DNA of 64,000 bases from Paenibacillus sp. FSL W8-0426 (GCF_037969725.1 NZ_CP150203.1:4914001-4978000), one strand, 5' to 3'; counted from the stretch's first letter, positions 43,954 through 56,156 are shown. Numbers and translations are program-made. The notes: generated from the letters alone by a model not told the origin.

Positions 43954-46878
43954 TTAATCTGATTCAAGTTTATGTCTGATTTCGATGTGTCCAGCTTTGA
44001 TCCTCATTTGCACTTCCCCCATTTGATCCGTCCGATAGATGGCCGATCCCGACTGCTCAAGCCGCTCCACCACCCCCGCATTGGGATGCCCATACAAATT
44101 GTTGACCCCGGCGGAAATAACGGCTGAACTGGCGTTCCAGTAGTGAAGCCAACCTTCGGCGGAAGAGGTTTTGCTTCCGTGATGCGCGACTTTCAAGACA
44201 TCCACCCGGTGATTCATCATACTCATCGTCATGTTGTCGACGGCATCGTCCACTCCGGGATTCTGGGTTGCCTGTTCAGACCGAAGAAATAGCGGAAGCT
44301 GTGCTTGGAGAGCTGCACTCGGTTTCTCATTTCCCCGCAGTGCCTCTTGGGCAAACGCCTCCGCAAGCGAGCCGTCTTGAATACGAAATAATACATCCTG
44401 TTCCGCCGCCGCGTCCATGTCCCCCGTAAAGAGCAGAGAAGCCCCTGCCATCTCCAGCAAAAAGACGACCGAATGATGATTTTGCTCCTCGTCCACAGGC
44501 ATGCCGCCCAAACGATCGGTAGAGAGACTCAGATCCGGCGAAAGAAAATACAATTTCGTTTGGTCATCAGCCTTATATGTCATGCCCTGCCTGACGGCAT
44601 ACAGCGGGATTTGCCTGTCCGCAGCAGTCTGGAGCAGTTTGTCAAAATTGTCCTTGCCGCTGGTCGTACCGTTAAAAATCAGACGTTTTACCGGGATTTG
44701 TTCCAGTACAGCCTGAAGCCCGCCGGCATGATCCTGATCGGCATGAGTAACAATAATGGCATCCAGCTCATGAATCCCCCGTTTTTTCAAGAGGGGAACA
44801 ACGACCTTTGCACCAACCTCGTAAGGATCTCTGCGAACCCTCCAGCCCTCGTCCGGCTTGGCGAAACTGACCGTCCCCCCTCCATCCACTAATATGTGCT
44901 TGCCGCCGGGCGTTGATATCAACGCGCTATCTCCTTGCCCCACATCCAGAAATTGTACCACTCCCGTGCCGGAAGGATACGGTGACTGATATCCCCACCA
45001 TAAGCCAGCGATAAGCGAAATCGCAATCAAACCACATATCCAGCCGTGATAAGGAGACCTTTTCTCGCCATCATAAAATCCGGCACCGCGCGAAGTGAAA
45101 GCTCCCGAATATTCAGGCCATGCAATACTCGCAGAAAGCAAAGCTACGGACTGCCCCGACACATCGGAAACGCAAGGGACTTGATCCGAATACCCAGGCT
45201 GCGGCATGCGGCCCACATCATACGAAGTCCTGTCCGCACTTGATAGAATAACGCCAGGGCGTCGTGAGAGCGGGGCCGTATCGTCCTGCAGCTGCGGGAA
45301 CGGCAACGCTTTTTTCCCTAAGTTTCCCTTCTGCAGGAGCCTCAGCAAACTATAAAGTCCAATATAGTAGGCCGCAATCCACCAGATGGGCGGCGTTGGC
45401 CAAATCAATACAAAACCGGGGAAACGGTTCATCCATTCCACGGTCGCAAAAGTCAAATCATTCAGCACAATCGTGATCCAAGCCAATAGTTTGGCTGCGG
45501 GAAACCACACAAATCCGATGATCAGCGCAACCGTTCCAAGCGGAAGCACAATCACGCTGATGAAGGAAACCAGCAAAAAGTTGGCGACGAACGACAAGAT
45601 CGAAAACTGGTTGAAATAAAGAATGGTTACCGGAAAAGAAATCAGTTGAGCCGTCACCGTTACTGAAGCCGTGGCTGCAAGCGCCTTGGGCCAGCGATCA
45701 AACAGACGATGAATCAGCGGCATATAAATCATCAGCCCGGCCGTAACCAGAAAAGATAGTTGGAAACTTACGTTTACCATGAAGTAGGGATTCCACCACA
45801 TCATGAGCAAAGCCGCGGCGCTGATGATATGCAGACCATCCCTCGGCAATCCTTTCCTTGCCATCGTTAAACCGATCATGGACATGATTCCCGCCCTGAC
45901 GACGGATGGGGAGCCCCCGGATAACATGACATAGAAGGGCACCAGCAGCAGAACGATCGTCAATGACGTTTCCCGTGTCAATCGCAGCAAGGACATCAGC
46001 AGCAGCAGGGAAGACACATAAACGGCAACATGCGTACCCGATATGGCCAAAATATGCGTCAGACCCAGCTGCGAAAACCCGCCGTACGTATCCGGATCAA
46101 TATCTTTGGCCATGCCGATGATTAACCCTTTCATATATCCGCCGTGCGGCTCCGGAAACAGCCGATCGACAGCTGCCCCCAGCTTGCTCCTTGCCTGGTC
46201 GTTTAGGCGAAATAGGTTGAAAGCCTTCCAACCCTCGGCCGGAACGGCTTCTACCGCGATGGCCCCCTTCACTTTGAACAGCCAGTGTATTTCAAGCGTC
46301 CGGAGGTACGCCCTGTAATCAAAGCCATCATAGTTCCGTGCTTCACCAGGCAGGGCCAGCGTGCCTTCGAGCGTAACGGTATCGCCCCTCTGCCAAGCCG
46401 CCGCCGTCTGCAGCTCTTCCTCTTTGGCCAGCCTGACCTGCACCATGAACTTCTCTTTCCGGTGATCCAGAGTCAGAGGTTGGAAGCCACCGTTGGCCGA
46501 AGCACCAGGATCAATTTGAACGGAACTAACCTGCAGCTCAAAATCGGCCCGGTCCCCGTCAATGCGTACTTCGGAGTCCAACCTGCCTTGAACCGTGGCC
46601 TCCACTCCGTCAAGTTCGTCGCTTGCCATACCCGTCAGTTCGGCCAGATGGCTGACATTCCTCGTATCGTTCCATTCCCAATGAACGGCTCCGGAGGCAA
46701 AAGCTGCTGCAAACAAAATAACGATCCACCCGCGCAGGCCCAGCCATCGCAGCCATAGCGGGGCACAAGCAAGAACCCCAACCATTCCCCATAACAAATT
46801 CCAGCCGCTTAACGCAACCGCCATTCCGCTGCCGCATAGCCAACAAACGGTAAAACCAAGCAGTGGCCTGCCCTTCAT
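43954..46878 (-). CDS. comEC: DNA internalization-related competence protein ComEC/Rec2
   Basis: ComEC is the membrane channel that takes single-stranded DNA into the cytoplasm. The 974-residue protein has an N-terminal membrane region, an OB-fold-like outside segment (about residues 85-210), the competence-domain helices (GLIIGMAKDIDPDTYGGFSQ, LGLTHILAISGTHVAVY), then a metallo-beta-lactamase-like domain with FLDVGQGDSAL, THADQDHAGG and VAHHGSKTSS. It is about 200 residues longer than B. subtilis ComEC (776); a disordered insert of about 95 residues (bases about 45,060-45,340) lies before the lactamase domain. AGGAGGGGGAAGG precedes the ATG. A strong terminator sits between comEB and this gene. 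Confidence 0.95.
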   Translation of the reverse strand: MKGRPLLGFTVCWLCGSGMAVALSGWNLLWGMVGVLACAPLWLRWLGLRGWIVILFAAAFASGAVHWEWNDTRNVSHLAELTGMASDELDGVEATVQGRLDSEVRIDGDRADFELQVSSVQIDPGASANGGFQPLTLDHRKEKFMVQVRLAKEEELQTAAAWQRGDTVTLEGTLALPGEARNYDGFDYRAYLRTLEIHWLFKVKGAIAVEAVPAEGWKAFNLFRLNDQARSKLGAAVDRLFPEPHGGYMKGLIIGMAKDIDPDTYGGFSQLGLTHILAISGTHVAVYVSSLLLLMSLLRLTRETSLTIVLLLVPFYVMLSGGSPSVVRAGIMSMIGLTMARKGLPRDGLHIISAAALLMMWWNPYFMVNVSFQLSFLVTAGLMIYMPLIHRLFDRWPKALAATASVTVTAQLISFPVTILYFNQFSILSFVANFLLVSFISVIVLPLGTVALIIGFVWFPAAKLLAWITIVLNDLTFATVEWMNRFPGFVLIWPTPPIWWIAAYYIGLYSLLRLLQKGNLGKKALPFPQLQDDTAPLSRRPGVILSSADRTSYDVGRMPQPGYSDQVPCVSDVSGQSVALLSASIAWPEYSGAFTSRGAGFYDGEKRSPYHGWICGLIAISLIAGLWWGYQSPYPSGTGVVQFLDVGQGDSALISTPGGKHILVDGGGTVSFAKPDEGWRVRRDPYEVGAKVVVPLLKKRGIHELDAIIVTHADQDHAGGLQAVLEQIPVKRLIFNGTTSGKDNFDKLLQTAADRQIPLYAVRQGMTYKADDQTKLYFLSPDLSLSTDRLGGMPVDEEQNHHSVVFLLEMAGASLLFTGDMDAAAEQDVLFRIQDGSLAEAFAQEALRGNEKPSAALQAQLPLFLRSEQATQNPGVDDAVDNMTMSMMNHRVDVLKVAHHGSKTSSAEGWLHYWNASSAVISAGVNNLYGHPNAGVVERLEQSGSAIYRTDQMGEVQMRIKAGHIEIRHKLESD

Positions 46879-46910
46879 CCTTCCCCCTCCTAATCCCGTA
46901 GCCAGAACGC

Positions 46911-46951
46911 AAAAAAACCTCTGGCAGCCGTTACGGCAACCAGAGGTTTTT
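46911..46951 (-). terminator. Strong hairpin with T tract between comEB and comEC
   Basis: Minus strand AACCTCTGG pairs with CCAGAGGTT around an 18-base loop, followed by seven T residues; the plus strand also has a T run. It lies about 50 bases after the comEB stop and only about 33 bases before the comEC start, leaving room for the ribosome site but hardly for a promoter. Confidence 0.9.
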
Positions 46952-47003
46952 CCTCATGGATCGTTCTTTCTGTATGAATCTTTGTACATGCAGCATGCAA
47001 AAT

Positions 47004-47525
47004 TCAATCACTCACGGTCATTATTGTCTCGCGCGGCGGTTGATACTGCTCCAACTTGCGAAACGTAATCCCCTGCTGCTCCATCATTCGTCTGACTTTG
47101 CCCGTATCTTTCGGATATGGGCGATGGAACACGATTTCGGTAATCCCGCTGTTGGCGAGCATGTTGGCACATGTCCAACACGGCTCATCCGTGACATATA
47201 CGGAAGAGCCTTCCCGGTCGATCCGATCCGTAAACAAAAGCAAATTCTGCTCCGCATGGATCGTACGGATGCAGCGCTGTTTTTTGACCATCTCTTCCCG
47301 GCCGTCGGTAATGACCAACTCATATTCTTCCGAGATCATGCAACCTGCTTCAGAACAATCGGGAACCCCCATCGGTGCTCCGTTATATGCCGTTCCCAGC
47401 AATTTTTTGCCTTGAACAAGCACTGCACCCACATGGCGCCTAGGACAACGCGAACGAGTGGATACCATGTAAGCAATATCCATAAAGTATGTGTCCCAGT
47501 CTTTGCGTGCATCTGTTGCGCTCAT
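47004..47525 (-). CDS. comEB: ComE operon protein 2 (dCMP deaminase family)
   Basis: A 173-residue zinc deaminase of the cytidine/dCMP deaminase family; in B. subtilis ComEB is encoded within the comE operon, although it is not needed for transformation itself. Zinc-site motifs are HAEQN and PCWTCAN, with CPRRHVGAVLVQGKKLLGTA and YNGAPMG forming the substrate side. AAGGGGAAA precedes the ATG. It lies 41 bases after comEA and is followed by a strong terminator before comEC. Confidence 0.95.
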   Translation of the reverse strand: MSATDARKDWDTYFMDIAYMVSTRSRCPRRHVGAVLVQGKKLLGTAYNGAPMGVPDCSEAGCMISEEYELVITDGREEMVKKQRCIRTIHAEQNLLLFTDRIDREGSSVYVTDEPCWTCANMLANSGITEIVFHRPYPKDTGKVRRMMEQQGITFRKLEQYQPPRETIMTVSD

Positions 47526-47566
47526 GCCGTTTCCCCTTCCGTTGTCATATTATCGAAAATAGTGCA

Positions 47567-48154
47567 TTAGCGGATCTGCACATAAGGTGCCATCTTCTCC
47601 AACATTTTCATACCTATGCCTTTGACTTTCGTCAAATCGCTGACTTTGCCAAACGGACCGTGGTTATTCCGATAATCGATGATGGCTTGAGCTTTCTTCT
47701 CCCCGATGCCCGGCAGCTCCATAAGCTTGGCCAGCGGCGCAGTATTGACGTCGATTTTCCCGTTGTCCGGCTCCTGCGTTGCCGCAAGATGATCCTGCAC
47801 CTCTTCAGCATGGCCAACGTTAGCGGGATCTGGCTGGGCAGAATGGATGAACGCCTGCTGTTCCGTTGTCGTTCCGGCGGTGTCATGTCCGCTCTCCACC
47901 TTAGCTTCATCCTGATTTCCAGCCATTGCCGCACCCTGCCTGGTTTCCGGAACGGAAGCCGGCACTTGATTCGCATCGGCTGGACCCGAAACAGCCGACG
48001 GAACGGCAGCAGTTTCCTGAGCCGTCGTCGGCATTTCAGTACCGGGCTGAACGGCAGTCCATCCCGAAGGCGGCTGCTCGCTTTTGCCCGACCACAATAT
48101 CAGTATGCTTCCCATCACTGCCGCAGCAATAATCAATCCTTGTTTCCACTTCAT
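47567..48154 (-). CDS. comEA: Competence DNA receptor ComEA
   Basis: ComEA binds incoming double-stranded DNA outside the membrane and passes it to ComEC. From [20 protein letters not shown] the protein has 195 residues: an N-terminal anchor, a long Ala/Pro/Thr/Glu/Gln-rich tether (about residues 30-130), and two helix-hairpin-helix motifs ([20 protein letters not shown] and [20 protein letters not shown]). The SLBB-like domain of some ComEA proteins is not evident; its place is taken by the low-complexity tether. The frame open to 48367 overlaps divergent comER and is not used. Confidence 0.93.
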   Translation of the reverse strand: MKWKQGLIIAAAVMGSILILWSGKSEQPPSGWTAVQPGTEMPTTAQETAAVPSAVSGPADANQVPASVPETRQGAAMAGNQDEAKVESGHDTAGTTTEQQAFIHSAQPDPANVGHAEEVQDHLAATQEPDNGKIDVNTAPLAKLMELPGIGEKKAQAIIDYRNNHGPFGKVSDLTKVKGIGMKMLEKMAPYVQIR

Positions 48155-48250
48155 TCTTTCACACACTCCCGTCTCCCATTGGATTAATGAACACGGGCGG
48201 TGCTTCCGAACCGTAAACCGGACGTTGCGTCCAAAATGATTGATTTTCAT

Positions 48251-48272
48251 GTCATGCCGGCAAGGGCATGAC
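48251..48272. repeat. Inverted repeat in the comEA-comER divergent region
   Basis: GTCATGCC, six bases, GGCATGAC: perfect 8-bp arms midway between two divergent starts (97 bases from comEA, 64 from comER). It could be an operator for one or both genes. There is no adjacent T tract. Confidence 0.55.
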
Positions 48273-48335
48273 GCATAGACTAGAAGGAACATACTGCGCG
48301 CCAGTACCGTAAAGCATGAAAGGAGGCCTGAAACA

Positions 48336-49161
48336 ATGAAGGTTGGATTTATCGGAACCGGCAGCATGGGCAGCCTGCTGATCTATGCCATGATCCAATC
48401 CGGAGCATTGGAGCCCAGGCAGATCGCCGCGAGCAATCGGACCCCTTCCAAAGTACGTCAGTTAACCCTCCGTTATCCCGGCCTGCATGAGTCCCAGAGC
48501 AATCGAGAAACGGTCATTCGAAGCAAGATCGTATTTCTGTGCGTCAAACCGCTTGAATTCAAGCATGTCATCGATGAAATTTTGCCTGTTCTGCAACCCG
48601 AGCAGATTATCGTCTCCATCACGAGCCCAGTGCAATTACGCCATCTGGAAGCATCGCTTCCTTGCAAGGTGTCCAAAGTGATTCCCAGCGTGACCCACCA
48701 GGTCGGCAGCGGTGCCTCCCTCTGCATTCATGGCGAACGAATGACAGAGGAGGACCGTGCCGTGCTGGAAGGCTTGCTCAGCCATTTCAGCAGACCCTAC
48801 CAGGTCGACGAGCAATGCACCCGAATCACTTCCGATTTTACCAGCTGCGGACCTGCCTTCATCTCGTTTTTCCTGGAGCAGTGGATCGACAGCGCAGTCA
48901 AGCTTACAGGGATCAAACACGCGGATGCCTGCGCCCTTGCCGGCGAAATGCTCCTAGGAACAGGCAAGCTGCTCACCGAAGGAGGTTACACGCCGCAGGA
49001 GCTTCAGGCACGCGTTGCCGTGCCCGGCGGTATTACCGCACAGGCACTTGCGCTATTGAAAGCCAATCTGGATGGTGTTTTCGACAGCCTCATTCAAACC
49101 ACCCACGACAAATACGAGGAAGATTTGATCAAGCTGGATGAACTGTTCAGAGCCAATGAGA

Positions 49162-49181
<20 letters not shown>
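48336..49181 (+). CDS. comER: Late competence protein ComER (ProC-like)
   Basis: ComER resembles pyrroline-5-carboxylate reductase and is encoded divergently from comEA in Bacilli. The 281-residue protein has the Rossmann start [31 protein letters not shown], the SITSPV turn, and the ProC C-terminal dimer domain ([20 protein letters not shown] and [13 protein letters not shown]). Whether it reduces a substrate is unknown. AAGGAGG precedes the ATG. Its 3' end overlaps the convergent leuS 3' end by 20 bases. Confidence 0.93.
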
Positions 49182-51606
<2,425 letters not shown>

Positions 51607-51639
51607 CTGTATTTCCTCCTCTGATCATTCCATCTATTG

Positions 51640-51955
51640 CAACAAAAAAACCTCAGCATCCCGTAGCGTTTGCAGCGCTAGGGACGAGAGGTTGTTTTCC
51701 CGTGGTACCACCCTAGTTAGCGGACGAACGTGCTTCGTTGTCCACTCCCTTTGGACCTGTAACGGCGGTGAACCGATGCGGATTTTCCATTCCCCGAAGG
51801 GCAAGATCCTTACAGGCATCAAAATGGTGTAATCACCGCATTTCTCCAAGGTGAGTTCGCGATATACTGCCAATCGGCTTGCACCAACCGCCGACTCTCT
51901 GTCATGTGCAGGACTCGCTACTGATCCTTATCATCGAAATATGTATTCGCTTTGA
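51640..51955 (-). ncRNA. T-box leader riboswitch (Leu) upstream of leuS
   Basis: The minus strand holds the T-box sequence AGGGTGGTACCACGGG (51699-51714), which pairs with the acceptor end of uncharged tRNA. A terminator follows: CCTC...GTCCCTAGCG pairing with CGCTACGGGAT..GAGG and seven T residues (51643-51691). Stem I begins near 51,940, and the specifier loop GCGAACTCACC contains CTC (bases 51853-51855), a leucine codon. Uncharged tRNA-Leu should favour the antiterminator and raise leuS expression. Confidence 0.95.
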
Positions 51956-51963
51956 TCGGAAAC

Positions 51964-51992
51964 ATTATATTAAAAAGCGGCATTAAAGTCAA
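51964..51992 (-). promoter_or_regulatory. Sigma-A promoter of the leuS T-box transcript
   Basis: Minus strand TTGACT (51987-51992), a 17-base spacer, TATAAT (51964-51969). Near-consensus and placed directly before the T-box leader. Confidence 0.92.
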
Positions 51993-52018
51993 TATTACTG
52001 CCCTTGTGTGTACACGAA

Positions 52019-52975
52019 TCAGGATAACCGAAAACGCTCGATGCCCTCCTCAAGATTGCGGGTCGCCCATGCCACGTGTTCCTTGTTATCGAACTGCCGA
52101 TACACACATTCTATCCGGAGCACCAGATCAAAATACAGGTCGTAAAGGCTCCTTCTCTGCCGTTCGCTGGCCGTTGCAGCCGCTCTTCCATAACCTTTGA
52201 CAAATCCGGGCGTATTGTTAAAATGACTGAAATAGTGCTCCATCAAAGGGTCAGCCCATAGCGAACGCTCAAAATCAATGATGGCCGTAATTTTGCCCTG
52301 TTCCACAAAAACATTGCCATCCCACAAATCCCAGTGGACCAGTACAGGTTCTTTTACATCAACTAGGACATCCGATTTCTCTCGAATTAAACGTTCGAGC
52401 TCTTCATAACCGATCGAAAATTCCACTTCAGCCTCTTTCCCATCTGCGAGCATATCATCCATCAGGTTCAGGAAAGCTTCTTTCCAGGTAGCATATTGTG
52501 TTTTTCGCTCGGAAAAGTAGCCGAATTTTTCGCCCTTGATTTCATTGATTCTCCGATTGTAAGCGCCCAGCTGCTGTTCGATGGCTTGCTGCTCTTCCAC
52601 ACTGTATTGGTCTTTGACCTTGTTATAAGGCTTGCCTGGCATGTATTCCATAATAAAATACTCTGCAGGGACAAAGCTCCGCGAAAGATCATGGGCGAGC
52701 ACACGGGGAACGGGAACATCCTGGAGATCCGCGGCGAGACGAAGTGCCTGCACCTCCGCAACCATCACATCCTGTTCACAGCGCATTCGTTTAATTCCGG
52801 AGGAAGGTGCAATTTTGAGTACAACTTTCTGTCCGTCATCCAACGTAATACAATAGGCATGGTTCGCCCATCCATCCGTCATCTCCTTGTATTCTCTGAC
52901 ACCTGTCCTGAAATGATGTTGAGTAATCCGGTTCAACTGTTCTGAAGTCAGCCTCGTTTTATAATTACTTTCCAC
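52019..52975 (-). CDS. Phosphotransferase of the aminoglycoside/choline kinase (APH) fold
   Basis: A 318-residue kinase-like protein. The catalytic loop is LVHWDLWDGNVFV (HxDxxxxN form) and the metal site IIDFERS; the N-lobe has VVLKIAPSS with the ATP-binding lysine. Substrate unknown: the family covers antibiotic, choline, homoserine and sugar kinases. The GTG at 52975 follows GAGGTG at good spacing and is preferred over an ATG four codons upstream (52987) that lacks a ribosome site. It stands alone between the leuS promoter and the histidine kinase gene. Confidence 0.85.
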   Translation of the reverse strand: MESNYKTRLTSEQLNRITQHHFRTGVREYKEMTDGWANHAYCITLDDGQKVVLKIAPSSGIKRMRCEQDVMVAEVQALRLAADLQDVPVPRVLAHDLSRSFVPAEYFIMEYMPGKPYNKVKDQYSVEEQQAIEQQLGAYNRRINEIKGEKFGYFSERKTQYATWKEAFLNLMDDMLADGKEAEVEFSIGYEELERLIREKSDVLVDVKEPVLVHWDLWDGNVFVEQGKITAIIDFERSLWADPLMEHYFSHFNNTPGFVKGYGRAAATASERQRRSLYDLYFDLVLRIECVYRQFDNKEHVAWATRNLEEGIERFRLS

Positions 52976-53075
52976 TTTGCACCTCATTTACCTTATTCGT
53001 TAAGGGGATGACAATGTAAAGAAATATTTCCATACCCATTATGTCCGGCCCTCTCTACGCTTGCAAGACCTTTGA

Positions 53076-54512
53076 TCACCTTCCAACATTTAAAGGCAAA
53101 CTCACCGTAAAAACAGAGCCTCCTTCTGGTCTGTTCCCGGCCTGGACCCTTCCTCCCAGAATCTCAGTAATTTTCCATACAATGGACAGACCCAGGCCAG
53201 CACCACCCGTTTTGCGGTTTCTGGATTGCTCGCCTCTGTACAACGGCTTGAACAAATGCTGCAGGTCAGAACTGGCAATTCCAGGGCCTGTATCTTGAAC
53301 AGCTATGGCCCATATGCCGTTATCACACGTTGCCTTCACTTCAATGCTTCCGCCTTCTGGAGTATAACGCAAGGCATTATCCAGAAGATTTCCGAACGCC
53401 CTTTGCAGCAGATATGGATCCGTCATGATTTCAGCTCCCTGCTCCGGCAATGACAGCGCAAGACGGATCTGTTTGCGATTCGCTTCTTCCTGATACCCCA
53501 GGATCAACTCGTTCAGTAATCCGTCCATTCGTGTGCTTGCAAGCGTTGGTTTGTCTTCAAACCAGTCGAGCTTGGTATATGTAAGCAGGTCGGTGACCAA
53601 GTGATTCAGAACATCTGCTTTAATACGGCAATTTCGGATATACCTTTGAGTTTTTTCGGGAGTGAAGGCAACGCCATTCTCCAGCCCTTCCAGATAACCA
53701 CGGATGGCAAAAACGGGTGTTCTTATATCATGGACGATGGAAGCGATGAACAGCCGCCGCTCTTCTTCCATGGCCTGCTGCCGAATTAGGGAATGTTCCA
53801 GTTCGGCCCGCATTTTTTTGAAGCCTGCCGAAACCTCATGTACTTCTTTCACTCGGGAAGACGGAAGATCCACACAAAATTCACTTCTGGAAATCCCCTG
53901 TGCTGCCTGTCCCAGTTTCTTCAATGGTTTCAGCACCTGCTTGTTCAGGAACCAGGCACCTGTAAGCAAAATGATGGCAAGCAAACATCCCCAAATCACA
54001 AATCCGCCGTATTCCATAATCATTTTTTCAGCCAAGCTGCCATAGCTCCGCAATACCGGACCCTGATCCTGAATATAAACCATTCCGGTCAGCGTGTTCG
54101 TCGATGAATATACATAAAACTCATTTAATACGTTCCACTCCGAAAAGTCACCGACATTCTCCTTGGGCGTTATGTCTCCCCCTTCTTCAAGAATATATCC
54201 TCCTTCATCATATATGTTCGAGAAAATCTCCCGACGTTCTCTGTCCAGCAGCCGTATCCCAACATTCATTTTTTTGGAATCCTGCTCCAGCTTGATTTGC
54301 CACTCTTCGCTTTCCCACTGATCCCGCTGAGCCAAAATTCTCTGCTGCACCCATTCAATGCTGTATCCATCGTCGGTCGTTGCCATATTTGAATACCAAT
54401 TCCCTGTTAATTTCACAACCGAAATTGGAACAAGCACTGTACACAAGATGATAATCAACAGCCACTGTTTTAATGATAACCGGCTTTTCATTAAAGATTG
54501 GAACCCCTTCAT
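53076..54512 (-). CDS. Sensor histidine kinase
   Basis: A 478-residue membrane kinase. Two membrane helices (about residues 17-37 and 175-197) enclose an extracytoplasmic sensor of about 140 residues; a HAMP-like linker, H-box ASIVHDIRTPVFAIRGYLEG with the phosphorylated His, and ATPase motifs NLLDNALRYTPEG, VQDTGPGI and GGAGLGLSIVWKI follow. The ATG overlaps the response-regulator stop as ATGA. The large outside loop differs from intramembrane-sensing BceS-type kinases. The divergent ABC transporter genes are the likely target. Confidence 0.95.
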   Translation of the reverse strand: MKGFQSLMKSRLSLKQWLLIIILCTVLVPISVVKLTGNWYSNMATTDDGYSIEWVQQRILAQRDQWESEEWQIKLEQDSKKMNVGIRLLDRERREIFSNIYDEGGYILEEGGDITPKENVGDFSEWNVLNEFYVYSSTNTLTGMVYIQDQGPVLRSYGSLAEKMIMEYGGFVIWGCLLAIILLTGAWFLNKQVLKPLKKLGQAAQGISRSEFCVDLPSSRVKEVHEVSAGFKKMRAELEHSLIRQQAMEEERRLFIASIVHDIRTPVFAIRGYLEGLENGVAFTPEKTQRYIRNCRIKADVLNHLVTDLLTYTKLDWFEDKPTLASTRMDGLLNELILGYQEEANRKQIRLALSLPEQGAEIMTDPYLLQRAFGNLLDNALRYTPEGGSIEVKATCDNGIWAIAVQDTGPGIASSDLQHLFKPLYRGEQSRNRKTGGAGLGLSIVWKITEILGGRVQAGNRPEGGSVFTVSLPLNVGR

Positions 54513-55201
54513 GACAACGGCTCTCCCGTAAATTTATATCCCGTTCCCCATACGGTCTGTATGTATTCGTTTCCCGTACTTCCCCTCTCAATCTTGTCCC
54601 TGATCCGGGCTATAAACACTCTTACCGAATGCTGATCTCCGTAGTGTTCTCCCCAGATTCGGTCGATGATCTGATCATGCGTAAACACCTGATTGCGATG
54701 TTTGGCCAGCAAAGCCAGCAAGTCAAATTCCTTGGTTGTGAGCGTAACCTTTTCACCATTCACCTCGACCTCACGTGCGGAGTAATCAATGCTCAAACCT
54801 TTGAATAAGCCGATTGCCAACGAAGTGGATTCCTCTTTGCCAAACCGCCGCCTCACCGCTTTGATTCTGGCAATAATCTCTCCCGGTGTGGCGGACTTAA
54901 CGATGTAGTCATCCCCTCCGACGCCCAATCCTCTGATTTTATCGGTAGATTCCTCCCTGGCACTCAGAAACAAGACGGGAACATCCGAATATTCCCGAAT
55001 GGCACGGCAGATTGTAAAACCCGACTCGCCGGGCATCATCACATCGAGCAGCACACAATCCACCCGATTTTGATTCATGATCCGCATGGCCGCTTCCCCG
55101 TTCTCCGCAGTAAGGACAGCATACCCCTCCATTTCGAGAAAATCACGCATAAGCTCTATAATTTCAATGTCATCATCCACAATCAAGATTACTTCCTGCA
55201 T
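54509..55201 (-). CDS. Response regulator, OmpR/PhoB family
   Basis: A 230-residue two-component regulator. The receiver domain has VDDD at the start, the phosphoacceptor in DCVLLDVMMPGESGF (about residue 50), FLSARE and a late Lys (YIVKSATPGE); the OmpR-type winged helix has TTKEFDLLALLAKHRNQVFT and SVRVFIARIRDKIE. GGGAGA before 55201 selects the start over an upstream in-frame one at 55246. It is the first gene of the two-gene regulatory operon, divergent from the ABC transporter 205 bases away. Confidence 0.96.
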   Translation of the reverse strand: MQEVILIVDDDIEIIELMRDFLEMEGYAVLTAENGEAAMRIMNQNRVDCVLLDVMMPGESGFTICRAIREYSDVPVLFLSAREESTDKIRGLGVGGDDYIVKSATPGEIIARIKAVRRRFGKEESTSLAIGLFKGLSIDYSAREVEVNGEKVTLTTKEFDLLALLAKHRNQVFTHDQIIDRIWGEHYGDQHSVRVFIARIRDKIERGSTGNEYIQTVWGTGYKFTGEPLS

Positions 55202-55406
55202 ACTGTATCTCCCTTTCTCATCTGCTGTCCCATTATTATGGAGCATTCCTGTTGTTGATGGAACCTCCTAAACAGCGATTAGATAAAAGTACTATATTTT
55301 ATTGATACATTATTGATCTTTTTCCCACAAAAAGGTGAGACATCTTCTGCATAATGATATCGATCAAAGCGATTCAGCAGATTTCCGTGAAAAGGAGAAA
55401 AGAGAA

Positions 55407-56156
55407 ATGAGTAAACCCGTTTTACAAACCCACAATCTAAGCAAAGTCTACGGGGAAGGCAATCAAAGTGTTCCTGCCCTCGATGCTGTTGACCTGGCGA
55501 TCCATCAAGGAGAGTTTGTTGCCATCATGGGACCCAGTGGTTCCGGCAAGTCCACATTGCTTCATCTGTTATCAGGTTTGGACAGGCCGACCCGTGGTAA
55601 AGTCATGCTGGACGGACAAGATTTATACGCCGGCACGGAATCCGCAATCACACTCACCCGCAGAGACAAGATCGGTTTTATTTTTCAGATGTTCAACCTG
55701 ATTCAGGTACTAACGGCTCAGGAGAATGTAGCTTTGCCATTTCTGCTTGCTGGCAAGACTGACAGTAAAGTTAATAGCATGGCGTTGGATATGCTCAAAA
55801 AAGTAGGCATTGGGCATCTGGCAGCTTCATATCCATCCCAGATGTCAGGTGGACAGCAGCAACGGGTAGCCATCGCCAGAGCATTGATTACACAACCCCG
55901 CATCATGATGGCCGATGAACCTACGGGCAGTCTGGACTCCAAAACAGGGAAAGACATTCTGACGGTTTTGCGAAGCTTCTGTGATACAGGCAATCATTGC
56001 CTGGTTATGGTGACCCATGATGCAAGCGTCGCCTCTTATGCGCACAGAGTTCTTTTTATGAAAGATGGGAAATTGGTAGAAAACCTGAACCTGCAGCAGG
56101 ACCCAAAAGTGAACCTGAGTCAGATCACATCCAGAATTGAGGGAATGCTGATATGA
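55407..56156 (+). CDS. ABC transporter ATP-binding protein (MacB/LolD/BceA class)
   Basis: A 249-residue ATPase. Walker [11 protein letters not shown]-loop [16 protein letters not shown], signature LSGG variant [17 protein letters not shown], Walker [13 protein letters not shown] and switch His in VTHD are all present; this arrangement is typical of the FtsX-partnered class. AAAAGGAGAAAA selects the ATG at 55407. It overlaps the permease ATG (ATGA) and is divergent from a two-component system that probably controls it. Confidence 0.96.
   Translation: MSKPVLQTHNLSKVYGEGNQSVPALDAVDLAIHQGEFVAIMGPSGSGKSTLLHLLSGLDRPTRGKVMLDGQDLYAGTESAITLTRRDKIGFIFQMFNLIQVLTAQENVALPFLLAGKTDSKVNSMALDMLKKVGIGHLAASYPSQMSGGQQQRVAIARALITQPRIMMADEPTGSLDSKTGKDILTVLRSFCDTGNHCLVMVTHDASVASYAHRVLFMKDGKLVENLNLQQDPKVNLSQITSRIEGMLI

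Noticed and set aside
48233..48247. ComK-box-like AAAA...TTTT between comEA and comER
   Set aside because: The spacing is seven bases instead of five and there is no second box at the required distance.
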